This document shows, in pieces, positions 41,947-51,620 of a stretch of 64,000 nt of DNA. The notes under the pieces are model-generated. The model did no database searches and was not told where the DNA came from. It was given only the letters and a program-made list of their open reading frames with translations. Made by a program: the position numbers and the translations under genes. Position 1 is the first letter of the stretch; each line of letters starts with the position of its first letter. Source of the stretch: Nocardioides sp. Root190 (lineage in GTDB: Bacteria > Actinomycetota > Actinomycetes > Propionibacteriales > Nocardioidaceae); the NCBI RefSeq assembly GCF_001428565.1, contig NZ_LMIA01000001.1, forward strand, positions 581,612 to 645,611. Direction: 5' to 3'.

Positions 41947-43244
41947 CAGTCGTCCTGCCCTTCATCGGGTGCGGTCATCAGCGTCTTGTAGTGGTTCCAG
42001 AAGCCGCGCATGCCGGTCTCGTCGGTCGCGGTGCCGATGGTGAAGCCGTTCTCGTCCACGCTCTCGCGGTGCAGGCCCCGTCGTACGTCGAGCCACTCGG
42101 GGTCGGCCATCGCCACCCCGCGCTGGTTGCGCTCGTACATCTCGGTGTCGTCGGCGAGCAGCATGCCCGCCGGACCGACCGAGCCGATCGACTGCGACAC
42201 CATCCGCATGTTGAGCTCGTGGCCGCCGTCGAACTGAACGGCGGTGGAGTACTGCACGCACTCGCCGACCCCGACGGGCTGGATGTTGAAGACCTGGATC
42301 TCGGCGATGAACAGGTTGGGGAAGATCATCACGTGGGGCGCGCCCTCGATCATCAGGCGATCGGCGTCCTCACCGTGCGCCTCCTTCATCGCTGCCACAT
42401 AGTTGGGCACCCGGTCCGGAGTCGTCCCGAACCAGCGCATCGGCTCGGCGAAGCCGCGGAACTCAGGACGCAGGTCGTTCTCGCTGTGGCCATCACCCAG
42501 GCTGCGGGTGACGGCGGTCGAGTTGTCGCTGTAGAGCTCGCCGATCGGGCTGCCCGTGACGCCGAAGATCGAGCCGTGGACGAACTGCGGGTGGTAGCCG
42601 TCGGTCTCGTTCTCGGCGAGGAACTTCCAGTTGGAGCGGGTCTTGTGGCGCAGCCACCCGGCATCCAACGACACCTTGCCCGCCGGCGCGAGCCCGACCA
42701 GACGGTCGATCTCGCCCTTCGCGGCACCGAGGTGCTCCTCGAGGCTGGGCCCCTCCTCGGCGAGGCTGCCGAAGACGAAGCCCTGGTACGACGCAACGCG
42801 GGCGACCTTGCCCATGCCGAGCGGCAGCTGCTTCTTGCCGCCGTACCCCTTGTTGTAGGGGTAGCCGAGCAGCTCGCCCGTGTTGCGGTAGGTCCAGCCG
42901 TGGTACGGGCACCGGAACGAGCTCGAGTTGCCCGACTTGTCGTCACAGACCTGCAGGCCGCGGTGCGCGCAACGGTTGATGAGGAGGTGGACCTCCCCCT
43001 CCTTGTCGCGGGTCATCACGACGTCCTGGTCGGCGAGCTGCTTGCGGACGTAGTCGTTGACCTGCGGGACCTCGCTCTCGTGACCCACGAAGACCCACGT
43101 CCTGTGCCAGATCTTGCGCAGCTCCTCGGCGAAGATCGAGGGGTCCGTGTAGAGCGTGCCGTGAACCCGGGCGGGCTGGATCAACCGGTCGTAGCGGCTC
43201 CCTCCCTCCTCGACCTCGGACGCGGACGGGACCACAGCGGTCAT
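41946..43244 (-). CDS. Rieske ring-hydroxylating dioxygenase alpha subunit
   Basis: A 432-residue catalytic subunit. The Rieske [2Fe-2S] site is Cys92-x-His94 and Cys112-x2-His115; the mononuclear iron site has His218 and His223 with Asp215 as the inter-subunit electron bridge. It adds O2 to an aromatic or alicyclic acid or hydrocarbon. No dedicated reductase is next to it; the ferredoxin pair at 29786-31257 is the nearest electron source. It is coupled by ATGA to the upstream acyl-CoA synthetase, which hints that the oxygenase may act on a CoA ester or on the acid precursor. Confidence 0.94.
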   Translation of the reverse strand: MTAVVPSASEVEEGGSRYDRLIQPARVHGTLYTDPSIFAEELRKIWHRTWVFVGHESEVPQVNDYVRKQLADQDVVMTRDKEGEVHLLINRCAHRGLQVCDDKSGNSSSFRCPYHGWTYRNTGELLGYPYNKGYGGKKQLPLGMGKVARVASYQGFVFGSLAEEGPSLEEHLGAAKGEIDRLVGLAPAGKVSLDAGWLRHKTRSNWKFLAENETDGYHPQFVHGSIFGVTGSPIGELYSDNSTAVTRSLGDGHSENDLRPEFRGFAEPMRWFGTTPDRVPNYVAAMKEAHGEDADRLMIEGAPHVMIFPNLFIAEIQVFNIQPVGVGECVQYSTAVQFDGGHELNMRMVSQSIGSVGPAGMLLADDTEMYERNQRGVAMADPEWLDVRRGLHRESVDENGFTIGTATDETGMRGFWNHYKTLMTAPDEGQDD

Positions 43245-44989
43245 GACGTTTCTCCTTGCTGGGCGACCAGCTCGACGAGCCGGAACTTCTGGACCTTGCC
43301 GGTGGCGGTGGTGGGCAGTGCGGTGGCGTCGAGGAACTCGACCCGCTTGGGGACCTTGAAGCGGGCGAGGTGCTCGCGCGCGTGGGCGATGACGTCATCG
43401 GCGGTGAGGGCCTCCCCCTCGGCACCGGGCGCGCGGACGATGACGGCACACCCGATCTCGCCCCAGCGGTCGTCCACGACTCCGACGGCGTAGACCTGGC
43501 TGATGCCGGCGTGGGCGCCGAGGACCTCCTCGACCTCCTTGGGCATGACCAGCTCGCCGCCGGACTTGTAGACCTCCTTGCTGCGACCGGTGAGGACGAG
43601 GTAGCCGTCCTCCCGGACCAGGCCGAGGTCGCCGGAGTGGAGCCAGACGGTGCCGTCGGCGGAGGTGTGCAGCGCGGCGGCGGTCTCCTCGGGCTTCGCG
43701 TGGTAGCCGAGCATCGTGGTCGGGCCGTACGACGTCAGCTCGCCGACCGCGCCGTCAGCCAGCACCTCGCCGGTCACGGGGTCGACGGTCCGGTAGACGC
43801 AGAGGGCCGCATCGGCGCCGACGCCGGCCACGCCGGCGAGCTTGGGCCGCCCGACGGTGGTCGAGGTCAGCACCAGGTCGTCCTCGGGCAGCGTCAGCGT
43901 CATCGCGCCGCCGCACTCGGTCATGCCGTAGCCGGTGACGATCTCGCTCACGCCGAACTCGCGCTCCACCTGCTCCCAGAGCCACACGGGCGCAGGCGCC
44001 GAGCCGCAGAGGATCGCGGTCAGGCTGGTCAGGTCGGCCTCGTGACGCAGCGGCGACTCGACCAGCGCGACGGCCATCGTGGGCACGCAGAGCATGTCGG
44101 TGGCGCGGTGCTTCTCGATCGCGGTGAGGTAGGCCTCGGCACTGAACGACGGCAGCATGATGACCGCACCGCCCACGAAGGTCGCCGACAGCAGGCCCTC
44201 GACGTAGCCGAACATGTGGTAGCAGGGCAGCGAGAAGAGGATCCGCCGGCCGTCCTCGTAGGCCCGGGTCAGCGCTGAGGCGTACGCCGTGCGCAGCACC
44301 GCGTCGTGGGTGACCTGGACGCCCTTCGGCGATCCGGTGCTGCCGGAGGTGTAGAGCAGGTCGGCGATGTCGTCAGGGCCGTGACCCGCGCCGTCGGCCG
44401 CTCCCGGGTTGTCCGCGCCGAGGGCCGCGAGGTCGCCGCCGGTGAAGGCACCGGGACGGGAGCTGTCACCCGGCCGCTCGACGAGCACCACGTGACGGAG
44501 GCCGTCGGGTGCACCCCCACCGGCGACCGCACGGTCGGCGAAGCCGGGAGCGTCCCAGCCGGGCACGATCTCATCGAGCATGCCGGCGTGGTCGAGGGTC
44601 TGGAAGTGGTCGTTGGTGAGCAGCACCTTGCAGTCGGACTGCTCGAGCACGTAGCGCAGCTCGTCGGTGCGGTAGAGGAAGTTGAAAGGGATCGCGACGG
44701 CGCCGGCGCGCGCGATGGCGAACTTCAGCGTGACGAACTCGGCGTGGTTGGCCATCAGGAGGCCGACCCGGTCGCCGCGGCGGACACCGAGACTCGCCAG
44801 ACCGTCGGCCAGGCGTCGCGACTCGGCGGCCACGTCGGCGTACGTCAGGACCCGCTCGTCGGTCACGACGAGCTCGCGCTCGCCGAACTGCTCGGCACAC
44901 GTGTCGAGCCAGGTGTCCAGGGTGCGCGGCACCCACGTGGGGAAGCGGTCGGCCAGTGCGGCGCGCCGCTCGGTGACGAGAACGTTCAC
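43241..44989 (-). CDS. AMP-dependent acyl-CoA synthetase
   Basis: A 582-residue adenylate-forming enzyme that activates a carboxylic acid with ATP and CoA. The P-loop-like LLYTSGSTGSPKGVQ (about 218-232), YGMTE, LHSGDLG and the C-terminal catalytic Lys in TTATGKVQKFR (about 565-575) are all present. GTG start at 44989 with a perfect AGGAGG. First gene of the eight-gene operon to 36055; the TAATCTAGATTA palindrome lies 17 bases upstream. Confidence 0.93.
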   Translation of the reverse strand: MNVLVTERRAALADRFPTWVPRTLDTWLDTCAEQFGERELVVTDERVLTYADVAAESRRLADGLASLGVRRGDRVGLLMANHAEFVTLKFAIARAGAVAIPFNFLYRTDELRYVLEQSDCKVLLTNDHFQTLDHAGMLDEIVPGWDAPGFADRAVAGGGAPDGLRHVVLVERPGDSSRPGAFTGGDLAALGADNPGAADGAGHGPDDIADLLYTSGSTGSPKGVQVTHDAVLRTAYASALTRAYEDGRRILFSLPCYHMFGYVEGLLSATFVGGAVIMLPSFSAEAYLTAIEKHRATDMLCVPTMAVALVESPLRHEADLTSLTAILCGSAPAPVWLWEQVEREFGVSEIVTGYGMTECGGAMTLTLPEDDLVLTSTTVGRPKLAGVAGVGADAALCVYRTVDPVTGEVLADGAVGELTSYGPTTMLGYHAKPEETAAALHTSADGTVWLHSGDLGLVREDGYLVLTGRSKEVYKSGGELVMPKEVEEVLGAHAGISQVYAVGVVDDRWGEIGCAVIVRAPGAEGEALTADDVIAHAREHLARFKVPKRVEFLDATALPTTATGKVQKFRLVELVAQQGETS

Positions 44990-45005
44990 GACACCCTCCT
45001 TTCTT

Positions 45006-45017
45006 TAATCTAGATTA
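45006..45017. promoter_or_regulatory. perfect palindrome TAATCTAGATTA
   Basis: Lies 17 bases upstream of the acyl-CoA synthetase start at 44989, in the 30-bp gap after the gene at 45020. It is the most perfect copy of a motif that recurs at 58256, 31349, 35853 and 52969, each time upstream of a catabolic gene or operon. Confidence 0.7.
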
Positions 45018-45019
45018 GA

Positions 45020-46648
45020 TTATTCGGGAAGTTCACGCAACGCCTCGGTGCCGACCAGGTCCACGAGCCTGAACTTCTGGACCTTGCCGGTGGGCGTGAC
45101 CGGCAGGTCGCCGGCGAGGAACCACCGGCTGGGCAGCTTGTACGGCGACAGCCGCTCCCGGCAGTGCGCGACCAGCGACGCCCGCAGGGCCGCAGGATCG
45201 TCCGTTTCGCCCGGCTCGCGCAGGTGCACCGCGGCGGCGACGATCTCGCCCATCCGCTCGTCCGGCAGGCCGAACACCGTGGCGGACAGGACCGAAGGAT
45301 GCTCGGCCAGGCAGGACTCGATGCCCGCAGGTGCGATGTTCTCGCCACCGCGGATGATCAGCTCCTTGAGCCGCCCGGTCAGCGTGATGTAGCCACGCTC
45401 GTCCATCGCACCGAGGTCGCCCAGGTGGACGAAGCCGTCGGCATCGACGGTGGCGGCCGTGGCGACCGGATCGTGGAGGTACTCGACCAGCTGCTGGTAA
45501 CCGCGGGCGCAGATCTCGCCCGGCTCCCCCAGCGCGACCACCTTGCCGGTGCCCGGGTCGACGATCTTCACGTCGACCTGCGGCAGCGGGTGACCGACCG
45601 TCCTCAGCTTGTCCTCACGGGCATCGCCGGGACGGGTCGCCGTCAGCACCGGGGAGAGCTCGGTCTGTCCGAAGACGTTGGTCACCGCGGCGCCGAAGAC
45701 CTGCTCGGTCGCCTCGATCATCGCCGCCGGGACGTTGGAGGCGCCGCCCAGCGCGACCTTCACCTGCGGCGCAGCCTCGTCGGAGACCCGCTGCGCCTCC
45801 AGCAGCGCACCGAGCACGGCCGGGACGAAGAAGAGGACCTCGACGCCCTCGCGCCGCATGGTGTCCAGCACCGGCCCGGGAGCGAACTGTTCCACCAGCA
45901 CCTCGGTGCCACCGAGCCACAGCGGCCCGAGGGTCCCGATCACGCAGGCCGCGGTGTGGAACATCGGCAGCGGGTTGATCGTCACCGCACCGGCCGGCAT
46001 GTCGACGTACTCCATGGTGAGCCGCGCGACATTGACCAGCGAACGGTGGCGCAGCAGAACGCCCTTGGGGTTGCCGGTCGTGCCGGAGGTGTACTGCAGC
46101 ATCACCGGGAGGTCGGGGTCGGTCGGCGCCTCGGCGAGGACTGTGGGGTCCACGGCTCGGGCGCGCCACTCGTCACGGTCGGAGAGGCTGATCAGCCGCA
46201 GGTGCGGGCGATCTGCCGCCACCTCCGCGGCGACGGACGCCATGTCGTAGTCGCGGCTGCGGTCGGCGTGCAGCAGCACCGTGCAACCGGAGTGGTCGAC
46301 GGCGTACTCCAGCTCGGCGCCGCGCAACACCGGGTTCAGCGCCACGAGCACGACCCCGGCCAACGCCGCGCCGTGCTGGACCAGGACCCACTCCACGACG
46401 TTCGGCGCCCACAGGGCGACGTGGTCGCCGGGCTTCGCCACCCGGCGGATCCCTGTCGCGATGAGCTGTGCCTCGGCATGGAGCTCGGCGTAGGTCAGTC
46501 GCACCTCTGCGCCATCCCCGTGCCGGTTCCCGACGAGGGCGAGCCGGTCGGGGAACTCGGCCGCGCGCTCCGCCAGCAGCGCGGGAACGGTCAGGTCGAT
46601 CAGGTCGACGGACCTGTCCGCCGGCAGGTACGACGTGGTGAGGCTCAT
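45020..46648 (-). CDS. AMP-dependent acyl-CoA synthetase
   Basis: A 542-residue adenylate-forming enzyme. MLQYTSGTTGNPKGVLLRH (about 190-208), FGQTE, HLGDLGAMDERGYI and TPTGKVQKFR with the C-terminal Lys are intact. It is the last gene of the operon from 50359 and overlaps the upstream crotonase stop by one base. The C-terminal PTGKVQKFRLVDLV matches that of the synthetase at 43241, indicating related enzymes. Confidence 0.93.
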   Translation of the reverse strand: MSLTTSYLPADRSVDLIDLTVPALLAERAAEFPDRLALVGNRHGDGAEVRLTYAELHAEAQLIATGIRRVAKPGDHVALWAPNVVEWVLVQHGAALAGVVLVALNPVLRGAELEYAVDHSGCTVLLHADRSRDYDMASVAAEVAADRPHLRLISLSDRDEWRARAVDPTVLAEAPTDPDLPVMLQYTSGTTGNPKGVLLRHRSLVNVARLTMEYVDMPAGAVTINPLPMFHTAACVIGTLGPLWLGGTEVLVEQFAPGPVLDTMRREGVEVLFFVPAVLGALLEAQRVSDEAAPQVKVALGGASNVPAAMIEATEQVFGAAVTNVFGQTELSPVLTATRPGDAREDKLRTVGHPLPQVDVKIVDPGTGKVVALGEPGEICARGYQQLVEYLHDPVATAATVDADGFVHLGDLGAMDERGYITLTGRLKELIIRGGENIAPAGIESCLAEHPSVLSATVFGLPDERMGEIVAAAVHLREPGETDDPAALRASLVAHCRERLSPYKLPSRWFLAGDLPVTPTGKVQKFRLVDLVGTEALRELPE

Positions 46649-47466
46649 CAGCTCTCCTCGGAGACGGTCACTCCGGGTGCGGCTCCGAACCGGGGGCGTC
46701 GCTTCTCGGCGAAGGCGGACACGCCCTCGGCGAAGTCGTCGGTGTCCCAGAGCATCGTCTGGTTGCGGACCTCGAGGTCGAGGACGGCGAGGGGGTGGCG
46801 GGGCTCACCGGAGAGCATCTGCTTGATGACGCCGAGGGCCAGCGGAGGCCCTGATGCCAGCGTGGCGGCGTCCTCGAGGGCTGCCGTCAGCGCCTCGCCG
46901 CGCGCGACGACCCGGTCCACGAGGCCGATCGAACCAGCCTCCGCACCCTTGACCCGGGTGCCGAGCATCAGCATCTGGCGGGCACGAGAGGTGCCGACCC
47001 GTGCGGGCAGCGAGGCGAAGATCCCCATGTCGCCGGCCAGTCCGACGCCGGTGAACGTCGTGGCGAAGGTGGCGTCGTCCGCCGACACCACCCGGTCACA
47101 TGCCAAGGCGAGGGCCGTTCCCGCGCCGAACGCTGGACCCTCGACAGCTGCGACCACGGGCTTGGGCGTGTGCCAGAGGGCACGGATGATGCGTTGGGCC
47201 GCCTGGGCGCGCGCGGTCGTCTCGTGCCGGGGCTGGCGCCTCATGGTGGAGATGTCGCCGCCCGAGCAGAAGGCCCCGTCCGCGCCGGTCAGCACGATCA
47301 CCCGTACCTCGGGCGCTGCGTCCGCGGCCTCGACCGCGTCGGCGAGCGCGTAGCGCAGCGGCAGGTTGATGGCGTTCTTCACCTGCGGCCGGTTGAGCGT
47401 GATGATCCGCACCGCGCCCCGGTCCTCGACCAGGATCAGGTCGGCCTCCACCTGGGGCGTGCTCAT
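46648..47466 (-). CDS. enoyl-CoA hydratase/isomerase
   Basis: A 272-residue crotonase. Oxyanion-hole regions are GAFCSGGDISTM (about 67-78) and VEGPAFGAGTALALACDRVV (about 114-133). It hydrates or isomerises an enoyl-CoA. It is one of three consecutive crotonase genes of this operon; they share low similarity, so they probably act at different steps. ATG at 47466, one base after the upstream stop. Confidence 0.92.
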   Translation of the reverse strand: MSTPQVEADLILVEDRGAVRIITLNRPQVKNAINLPLRYALADAVEAADAAPEVRVIVLTGADGAFCSGGDISTMRRQPRHETTARAQAAQRIIRALWHTPKPVVAAVEGPAFGAGTALALACDRVVSADDATFATTFTGVGLAGDMGIFASLPARVGTSRARQMLMLGTRVKGAEAGSIGLVDRVVARGEALTAALEDAATLASGPPLALGVIKQMLSGEPRHPLAVLDLEVRNQTMLWDTDDFAEGVSAFAEKRRPRFGAAPGVTVSEES

Positions 47467-47467
47467 C

Positions 47468-48280
47468 TCAGCGACCCTCGTAGACGCCGGGACGGCGCTC
47501 GATGACGGCGGCGAGCGCCTCGAGGCTGTCCGCAGTGCCGGAGAGCTCGGACACGACACGCGCCTCCTCCGGCATCCGTTCGACGACGGTGGAACCCAGG
47601 CCGTCCCACACGAGACGCTTGGTGGCGGACAGGCCGAGCGGCGGCTGCGCGGCCAGGTCGGCGGCGAGGGCGTTCACCGCGTCGGCCAGCTCGGCGTCGG
47701 GAACCACCCGGCTCACGATGCCGAGGTCGTGTGCCTCGGCCGCGGTCAACGTCGGGTTCGTCAGCAGGATGTCCAGCGCCTTGCGCACACCGACGATCCG
47801 GGCGAGCGTGACCGTGGTGCCGCCGTCGGGCGCCATCCCGACCCGGACTGCGCCGGAGAAGAACTTCGCCGACTCGGCGGCGACCACGAGGTCGACCGCG
47901 CACGCGAACCCGAACCCGGCCCCGCCGGCAGCGAATCCCTGGATCTGCGCGATCACGGGGACCTTGAGCTGGATCAGCGCCGCGGTCGCGAGCTGGAGCC
48001 AGGCGGTGGCCTCGCGCAGGTAGTCGGGAAGACCGTCACCCTTGCCGAGGAAGGTCTTGACGTCACCGCCGGCGCAGAAGTGGCGGCCCTCGCCGCTGAG
48101 GACGGCGACGCGCACCGTCGGGTCGGCGTGGACCCGCAGCACCGCGGAGTGCAGCTCGCGGAGCAGGTCGGCGTCGACTGCGTTGGCGGCCTCCGGGCGG
48201 TTGAGGCGGATCCGGGCGATCCCGTCAGCGATGTCGAGCAGGACCAGGCCTTCGCTGATGACTGCGGTGGATGCGCTCAT
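47468..48280 (-). CDS. enoyl-CoA hydratase/isomerase
   Basis: A 270-residue crotonase with RPEAANAVDADLLREL, RHFCAGGDVKTF and FAAGGAGFGFACAVDLVV at the CoA and oxyanion sites. It directly adjoins the next crotonase (stop and start contiguous at 48280/48281). C-terminal ELSGTADSLEALAAVIERRPG is typical of the short bacterial forms. Confidence 0.92.
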   Translation of the reverse strand: MSASTAVISEGLVLLDIADGIARIRLNRPEAANAVDADLLRELHSAVLRVHADPTVRVAVLSGEGRHFCAGGDVKTFLGKGDGLPDYLREATAWLQLATAALIQLKVPVIAQIQGFAAGGAGFGFACAVDLVVAAESAKFFSGAVRVGMAPDGGTTVTLARIVGVRKALDILLTNPTLTAAEAHDLGIVSRVVPDAELADAVNALAADLAAQPPLGLSATKRLVWDGLGSTVVERMPEEARVVSELSGTADSLEALAAVIERRPGVYEGR

Positions 48281-49075
48281 CTACTTCTCCTCCTTGCGGC
48301 CAGCGAAGGCCGTGACACTGGCACCACCGGCGTCGCCGGAGATGTGGGCGACGACGGCGTCCATCTCGAGGTCGAGACCGGACTCGAGATCGGTCGCGAG
48401 GCCCTCGCGGACCAGTCGCTTGATGCTGCGCACCGCGTCGGTACGACGTCCCGCGAGCCGCGACGCGAAGGCGTCGACGTCGTGGTCGAACGAGTCAGCG
48501 GCGAACGACCGGTAGGCGATGCCCCACTCGACCGCGTCGACACCGGTGATCCGGTCGCCGGAGAGCAGGAGGCCCAGGGCCCGCTGCCGTCCGGCGATGC
48601 GCGGGAGCCGCTGGGAGCTGCCGCCGCCGGGGACCATGCCGAAGTTCACGTGGTTGTCGGAGATGCGGGCGTCGTGGCGCACCAGGACGATGTCGCAGGC
48701 CTGCATGAGCTCGAAACCACCGGCCATCGCGACACCCTCGACCGCGGCGATGACGGGCTGCTCGATCTCCCCCACCGCCGCGCAGGCGGCGCGGAAGGCG
48801 GCGAAGAGAGTACGGAGCGAGTCGGGGCCGTCGGCCCGCAGGCGCTGGACCTCCTCGAAGTCACCGCCAGCACAGAAATTGCCACCCGAGCCGCGGATCA
48901 CGACCACCCGCACATCAGGGTCGGCACCCGCAGAGCGCAGTGCCTGCTCGAGCGCCGCGGCGAGGGCGGTGGTGACCGCGTTCATCGCGTCCGGTCGGTC
49001 GAGCGTGATCGTGGCGACGCCCTCGGCGATCTTCAGGCTGACGGGCGCGACCCAGGCCGGAGCGGAGGCGTTCAC
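48281..49075 (-). CDS. enoyl-CoA hydratase/isomerase
   Basis: A 264-residue crotonase with [28 protein letters not shown] and [20 protein letters not shown]. The usual Glu positions cannot be assigned with certainty by eye, so isomerase or hydratase cannot be distinguished. GTG start at 49075 overlaps the SDR stop as GTGA. Confidence 0.92.
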   Translation of the reverse strand: MNASAPAWVAPVSLKIAEGVATITLDRPDAMNAVTTALAAALEQALRSAGADPDVRVVVIRGSGGNFCAGGDFEEVQRLRADGPDSLRTLFAAFRAACAAVGEIEQPVIAAVEGVAMAGGFELMQACDIVLVRHDARISDNHVNFGMVPGGGSSQRLPRIAGRQRALGLLLSGDRITGVDAVEWGIAYRSFAADSFDHDVDAFASRLAGRRTDAVRSIKRLVREGLATDLESGLDLEMDAVVAHISGDAGGASVTAFAGRKEEK

Positions 49076-49809
49076 ATGCCCCTCCCGCCGGAGACCTCGA
49101 GCACGGCGCCGGTCATGTAGCTGGACAGGTCGGAGGCCAGGAACGCGACGACGTTCGCGATCTCGTCCGGCTCACCGGCCCGGCGCATCGGGATGGTCGC
49201 CTCGGTGGCGGCGTACGCCTCGGCCGACATGGCCTCGGTCATCGGGGTGCGGATCAGGCCCGGCTGGATCGCGTTGACCCGGACGCCGTGGTGGGCGAGC
49301 TCCTTGGCCGCGGCCTTGGTCATGCCGACGATGCCCGCCTTGGCGGCGCTGTAGTTGGTCTGACCCGGGTTGCCGACCTTGCCCGACATCGAGGAGATGT
49401 TGATGATGCTGCCGCGCCTGGCCTCGCGCATGACCTCGCTGGCGGCACGGATGCCGAGCCAGGTGCCCTGCAGGTGCACGGTGATGACGGCCTGGAAGTT
49501 CTCGAGGGTCATCTTCTTCAGCGACGCGTCGCGGGTGATCCCGGCGTTGTTGACCAGCACGTCGAGACCGCCGTACGCGTCGACGGCGTCACGCACGAGG
49601 GCGGCGACGCTGGCTTCGTCGGTCACGTCGCACGCGACTCCGCGGGCGTTCTCACCGATGCCGGCGGCCGCCGCCGCGGCCTTGTCACCGTCGAGGTCGG
49701 CGATGGTCACGCGGGCGCCGTGGTCGGCGAGGACTGTGGCGATGGCCAGCCCGATCCCCTGCGCCGCGCCGGTGACGACGGCGGTACGGCCGTCCAGCAG
49801 GTCGCTCAT
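49072..49809 (-). CDS. FabG-like short-chain dehydrogenase
   Basis: A 245-residue NAD(P)-dependent [11 protein letters not shown] (13-20), NNAG (87-90), catalytic Ser140, Tyr153 and Lys157 are intact. It likely oxidises a hydroxyacyl-CoA formed by the neighbouring hydratases. Length and the C-terminal SGGRGM match 3-oxoacyl reductase-type enzymes. ATG at 49809; the in-frame ATG at 49818 would add three residues. The 88 bases before it to the MaoC stop hold no gene. Confidence 0.92.
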   Translation of the reverse strand: MSDLLDGRTAVVTGAAQGIGLAIATVLADHGARVTIADLDGDKAAAAAAGIGENARGVACDVTDEASVAALVRDAVDAYGGLDVLVNNAGITRDASLKKMTLENFQAVITVHLQGTWLGIRAASEVMREARRGSIINISSMSGKVGNPGQTNYSAAKAGIVGMTKAAAKELAHHGVRVNAIQPGLIRTPMTEAMSAEAYAATEATIPMRRAGEPDEIANVVAFLASDLSSYMTGAVLEVSGGRGM

Positions 49810-49897
49810 GCTGCACATTCCTTGCCTGAGCCCTGCGGTGCCTCGCTCCGGCACACCTCGCTGGCGCTCGGCGTACCTCCGCGGGGGCTCCTCGCGC

Positions 49898-50359
49898 TCA
49901 TGCGATGTACCTCACGATCGAGTGGACGACGGCAGCCGGCTTGTCCGAGCCGTCGATCTCGAAGGTGCTCTCGAAGATCGCCTGGACGGCGCCGTCCAGG
50001 GGCGTCACGGACAGGACGGTGGCGGTCAGGCGGATCTTGCTGCCGACCCGGACCGGCGCCATGAAGCGCACCTTGTCGAGGCCATAGTTGACGGCCATCC
50101 GCACGTTGTCGACCCGGTAGAGCTGGTTGAGCAGCGGCGGGAGCAGCGACAGGGTCAGGAAGCCGTGCGCGATGGTGGCGCCGAACGGGCCGTCCTTCGA
50201 GCGCTCCGGATCCACGTGGATCCACTGGTGGTCCCCGGTCGCGTCAGCGAACTGGTCGATCCGTGCCTGGTCGACCTCCAGCCAGTCGGAGGTGCCGAGC
50301 ACGTCTCCGGTTGCGTTCGCGAAGCCCGCGACCCCGTCGTACACCTTCACTGCAGTCAC
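49898..50359 (-). CDS. MaoC-like (R)-specific enoyl-CoA hydratase
   Basis: A 153-residue single hotdog-fold hydratase. The hydratase-2 motif is seen as DHQWIHVDP, then [16 protein letters not shown] with the catalytic Asp/His pair. GTG start at 50359. First gene of the minus-strand operon reaching 45020, divergent from the thiolase at 50458 across an AT-rich region with a palindrome at 50380-50392. Confidence 0.92.
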   Translation of the reverse strand: MTAVKVYDGVAGFANATGDVLGTSDWLEVDQARIDQFADATGDHQWIHVDPERSKDGPFGATIAHGFLTLSLLPPLLNQLYRVDNVRMAVNYGLDKVRFMAPVRVGSKIRLTATVLSVTPLDGAVQAIFESTFEIDGSDKPAAVVHSIVRYIA

Positions 50360-50379
50360 ACCCGTCCGGTCGACGTAGA

Positions 50380-50404
50380 TTTTGAATCAAAACTAAATTA
50401 TAGT
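50380..50404. promoter_or_regulatory. divergent operator/promoter between MaoC and thiolase
   Basis: TTTTGA-A-TCAAAA (50380-50392) is a perfect odd palindrome, followed by TATAGT (50399-50404), a good plus-strand -10 box for the thiolase at 50458. The palindrome lies in the spacer where a repressor would block RNA polymerase. Confidence 0.6.
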
Positions 50405-50457
50405 CTGGACTTGAAAAGTGCAATGCAGCGCCAGAACGTCACGCAGGAGGAACCCAC

Positions 50458-51612
50458 ATGTCCGAGGCCTACATCGTTGAAGCGGTGCGCACGCCCGTCG
50501 GTCGCCGCAAGGGAGGCTTCGCCGAGGTCCACCCCGCCGACCTCGCAGCCCACTCCCTCAAGGAGCTCGTCAGCCGCGCCGGCGTCGACCCCGCCGCGAT
50601 CGAGGACGTCGTCCTCGGCTGCCTCGACAACATCGGCGCCCAGGCAGGCGACATCGCCCGGACGTCGGCGCTCGCCGCCGGGTTCCCCGAGACCGTCCCC
50701 GGCGTCACCATCGACCGCCAGTGCGGATCGGCCCAGCAGGCCGTGAGCTTCGCCGCCATGGGCGTCAAGAGCGGCATGCAGGACCTGGTCGTCGCCGGCG
50801 GCGTGCAGAAGATGACCCAGTTCCCCATCCTCTCCGCCTTCGGCGCCGGTGCCGAGTTCGGCTCCACCGACCCGTGGACCGGGTGCGAGGGCTGGCAGGC
50901 GCGCTACCCGGGCGAGGAGATCTCCCAGTTCCGCGGCGCCGAGATGATGGCCGCGCACTGGAAGCTCACCCGCGACGACTGCGAGGCGTGGGCCTACCAG
51001 AGCCACCAGCGCGCGCTCGCCGCGATCGACGCCGGGTACTTCGACCGCGAGATCAGCCCCTTCGCCGGCGTGAGCGTCGACGAGGGCCCGCGCCGCGACA
51101 CCACCCGCGAGAAGATGGCGACGCTGCAGACCCTGGTTCCGACCGGTGTCCTCACCGCCGGCGTCGCCTCCCAGATCTCGGACGCCTCCGCCGCCCTGCT
51201 GATCGCCTCCGAGGCCGCCGTCAAGGAGCACGGACTCACCCCTCGGGCACGGATCCACCACGCCTCGGTGCGCGGGGACGACCCGGTGATGATGCTGTCG
51301 GCGCCGATCTCCGCCACGCAGTACGCCCTCAAGAAGGCCGGTCTGACGATCGACGACATCGACGTCATCGAGATCAACGAGGCCTTCGCGCCCGTCGTGC
51401 TCGCGTGGAACATCGAGCTCAACGCCGACCCCGCCAAGGTCAACCCCAACGGCGGCGCGATCGCGCTCGGCCACCCGATCGGCGCCACCGGTGCCCGCCT
51501 GATGACCTCGATGCTCCACGAGCTCGAGCGCACCGGCGGCCGCTACGGCCTGCAGACCATGTGCGAGGGCGGCGGCCAGGCCAACGTCACCATCATCGAG
51601 CGGCTCGGCTGA
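50458..51612 (+). CDS. acetyl-CoA acetyltransferase (thiolase)
   Basis: A 384-residue thiolase. Cys89 (DRQCGSAQQA) is the nucleophile, with NEAFAPVV, ALGHPIGATG and MCEGGGQA downstream. AGGAGG precedes the ATG at good distance. It is coupled to the acyl-CoA dehydrogenase eight bases downstream, a common pairing in side-chain beta-oxidation. Confidence 0.94.
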   Translation: MSEAYIVEAVRTPVGRRKGGFAEVHPADLAAHSLKELVSRAGVDPAAIEDVVLGCLDNIGAQAGDIARTSALAAGFPETVPGVTIDRQCGSAQQAVSFAAMGVKSGMQDLVVAGGVQKMTQFPILSAFGAGAEFGSTDPWTGCEGWQARYPGEEISQFRGAEMMAAHWKLTRDDCEAWAYQSHQRALAAIDAGYFDREISPFAGVSVDEGPRRDTTREKMATLQTLVPTGVLTAGVASQISDASAALLIASEAAVKEHGLTPRARIHHASVRGDDPVMMLSAPISATQYALKKAGLTIDDIDVIEINEAFAPVVLAWNIELNADPAKVNPNGGAIALGHPIGATGARLMTSMLHELERTGGRYGLQTMCEGGGQANVTIIERLG

Positions 51613-51620
51613 GCACGACG

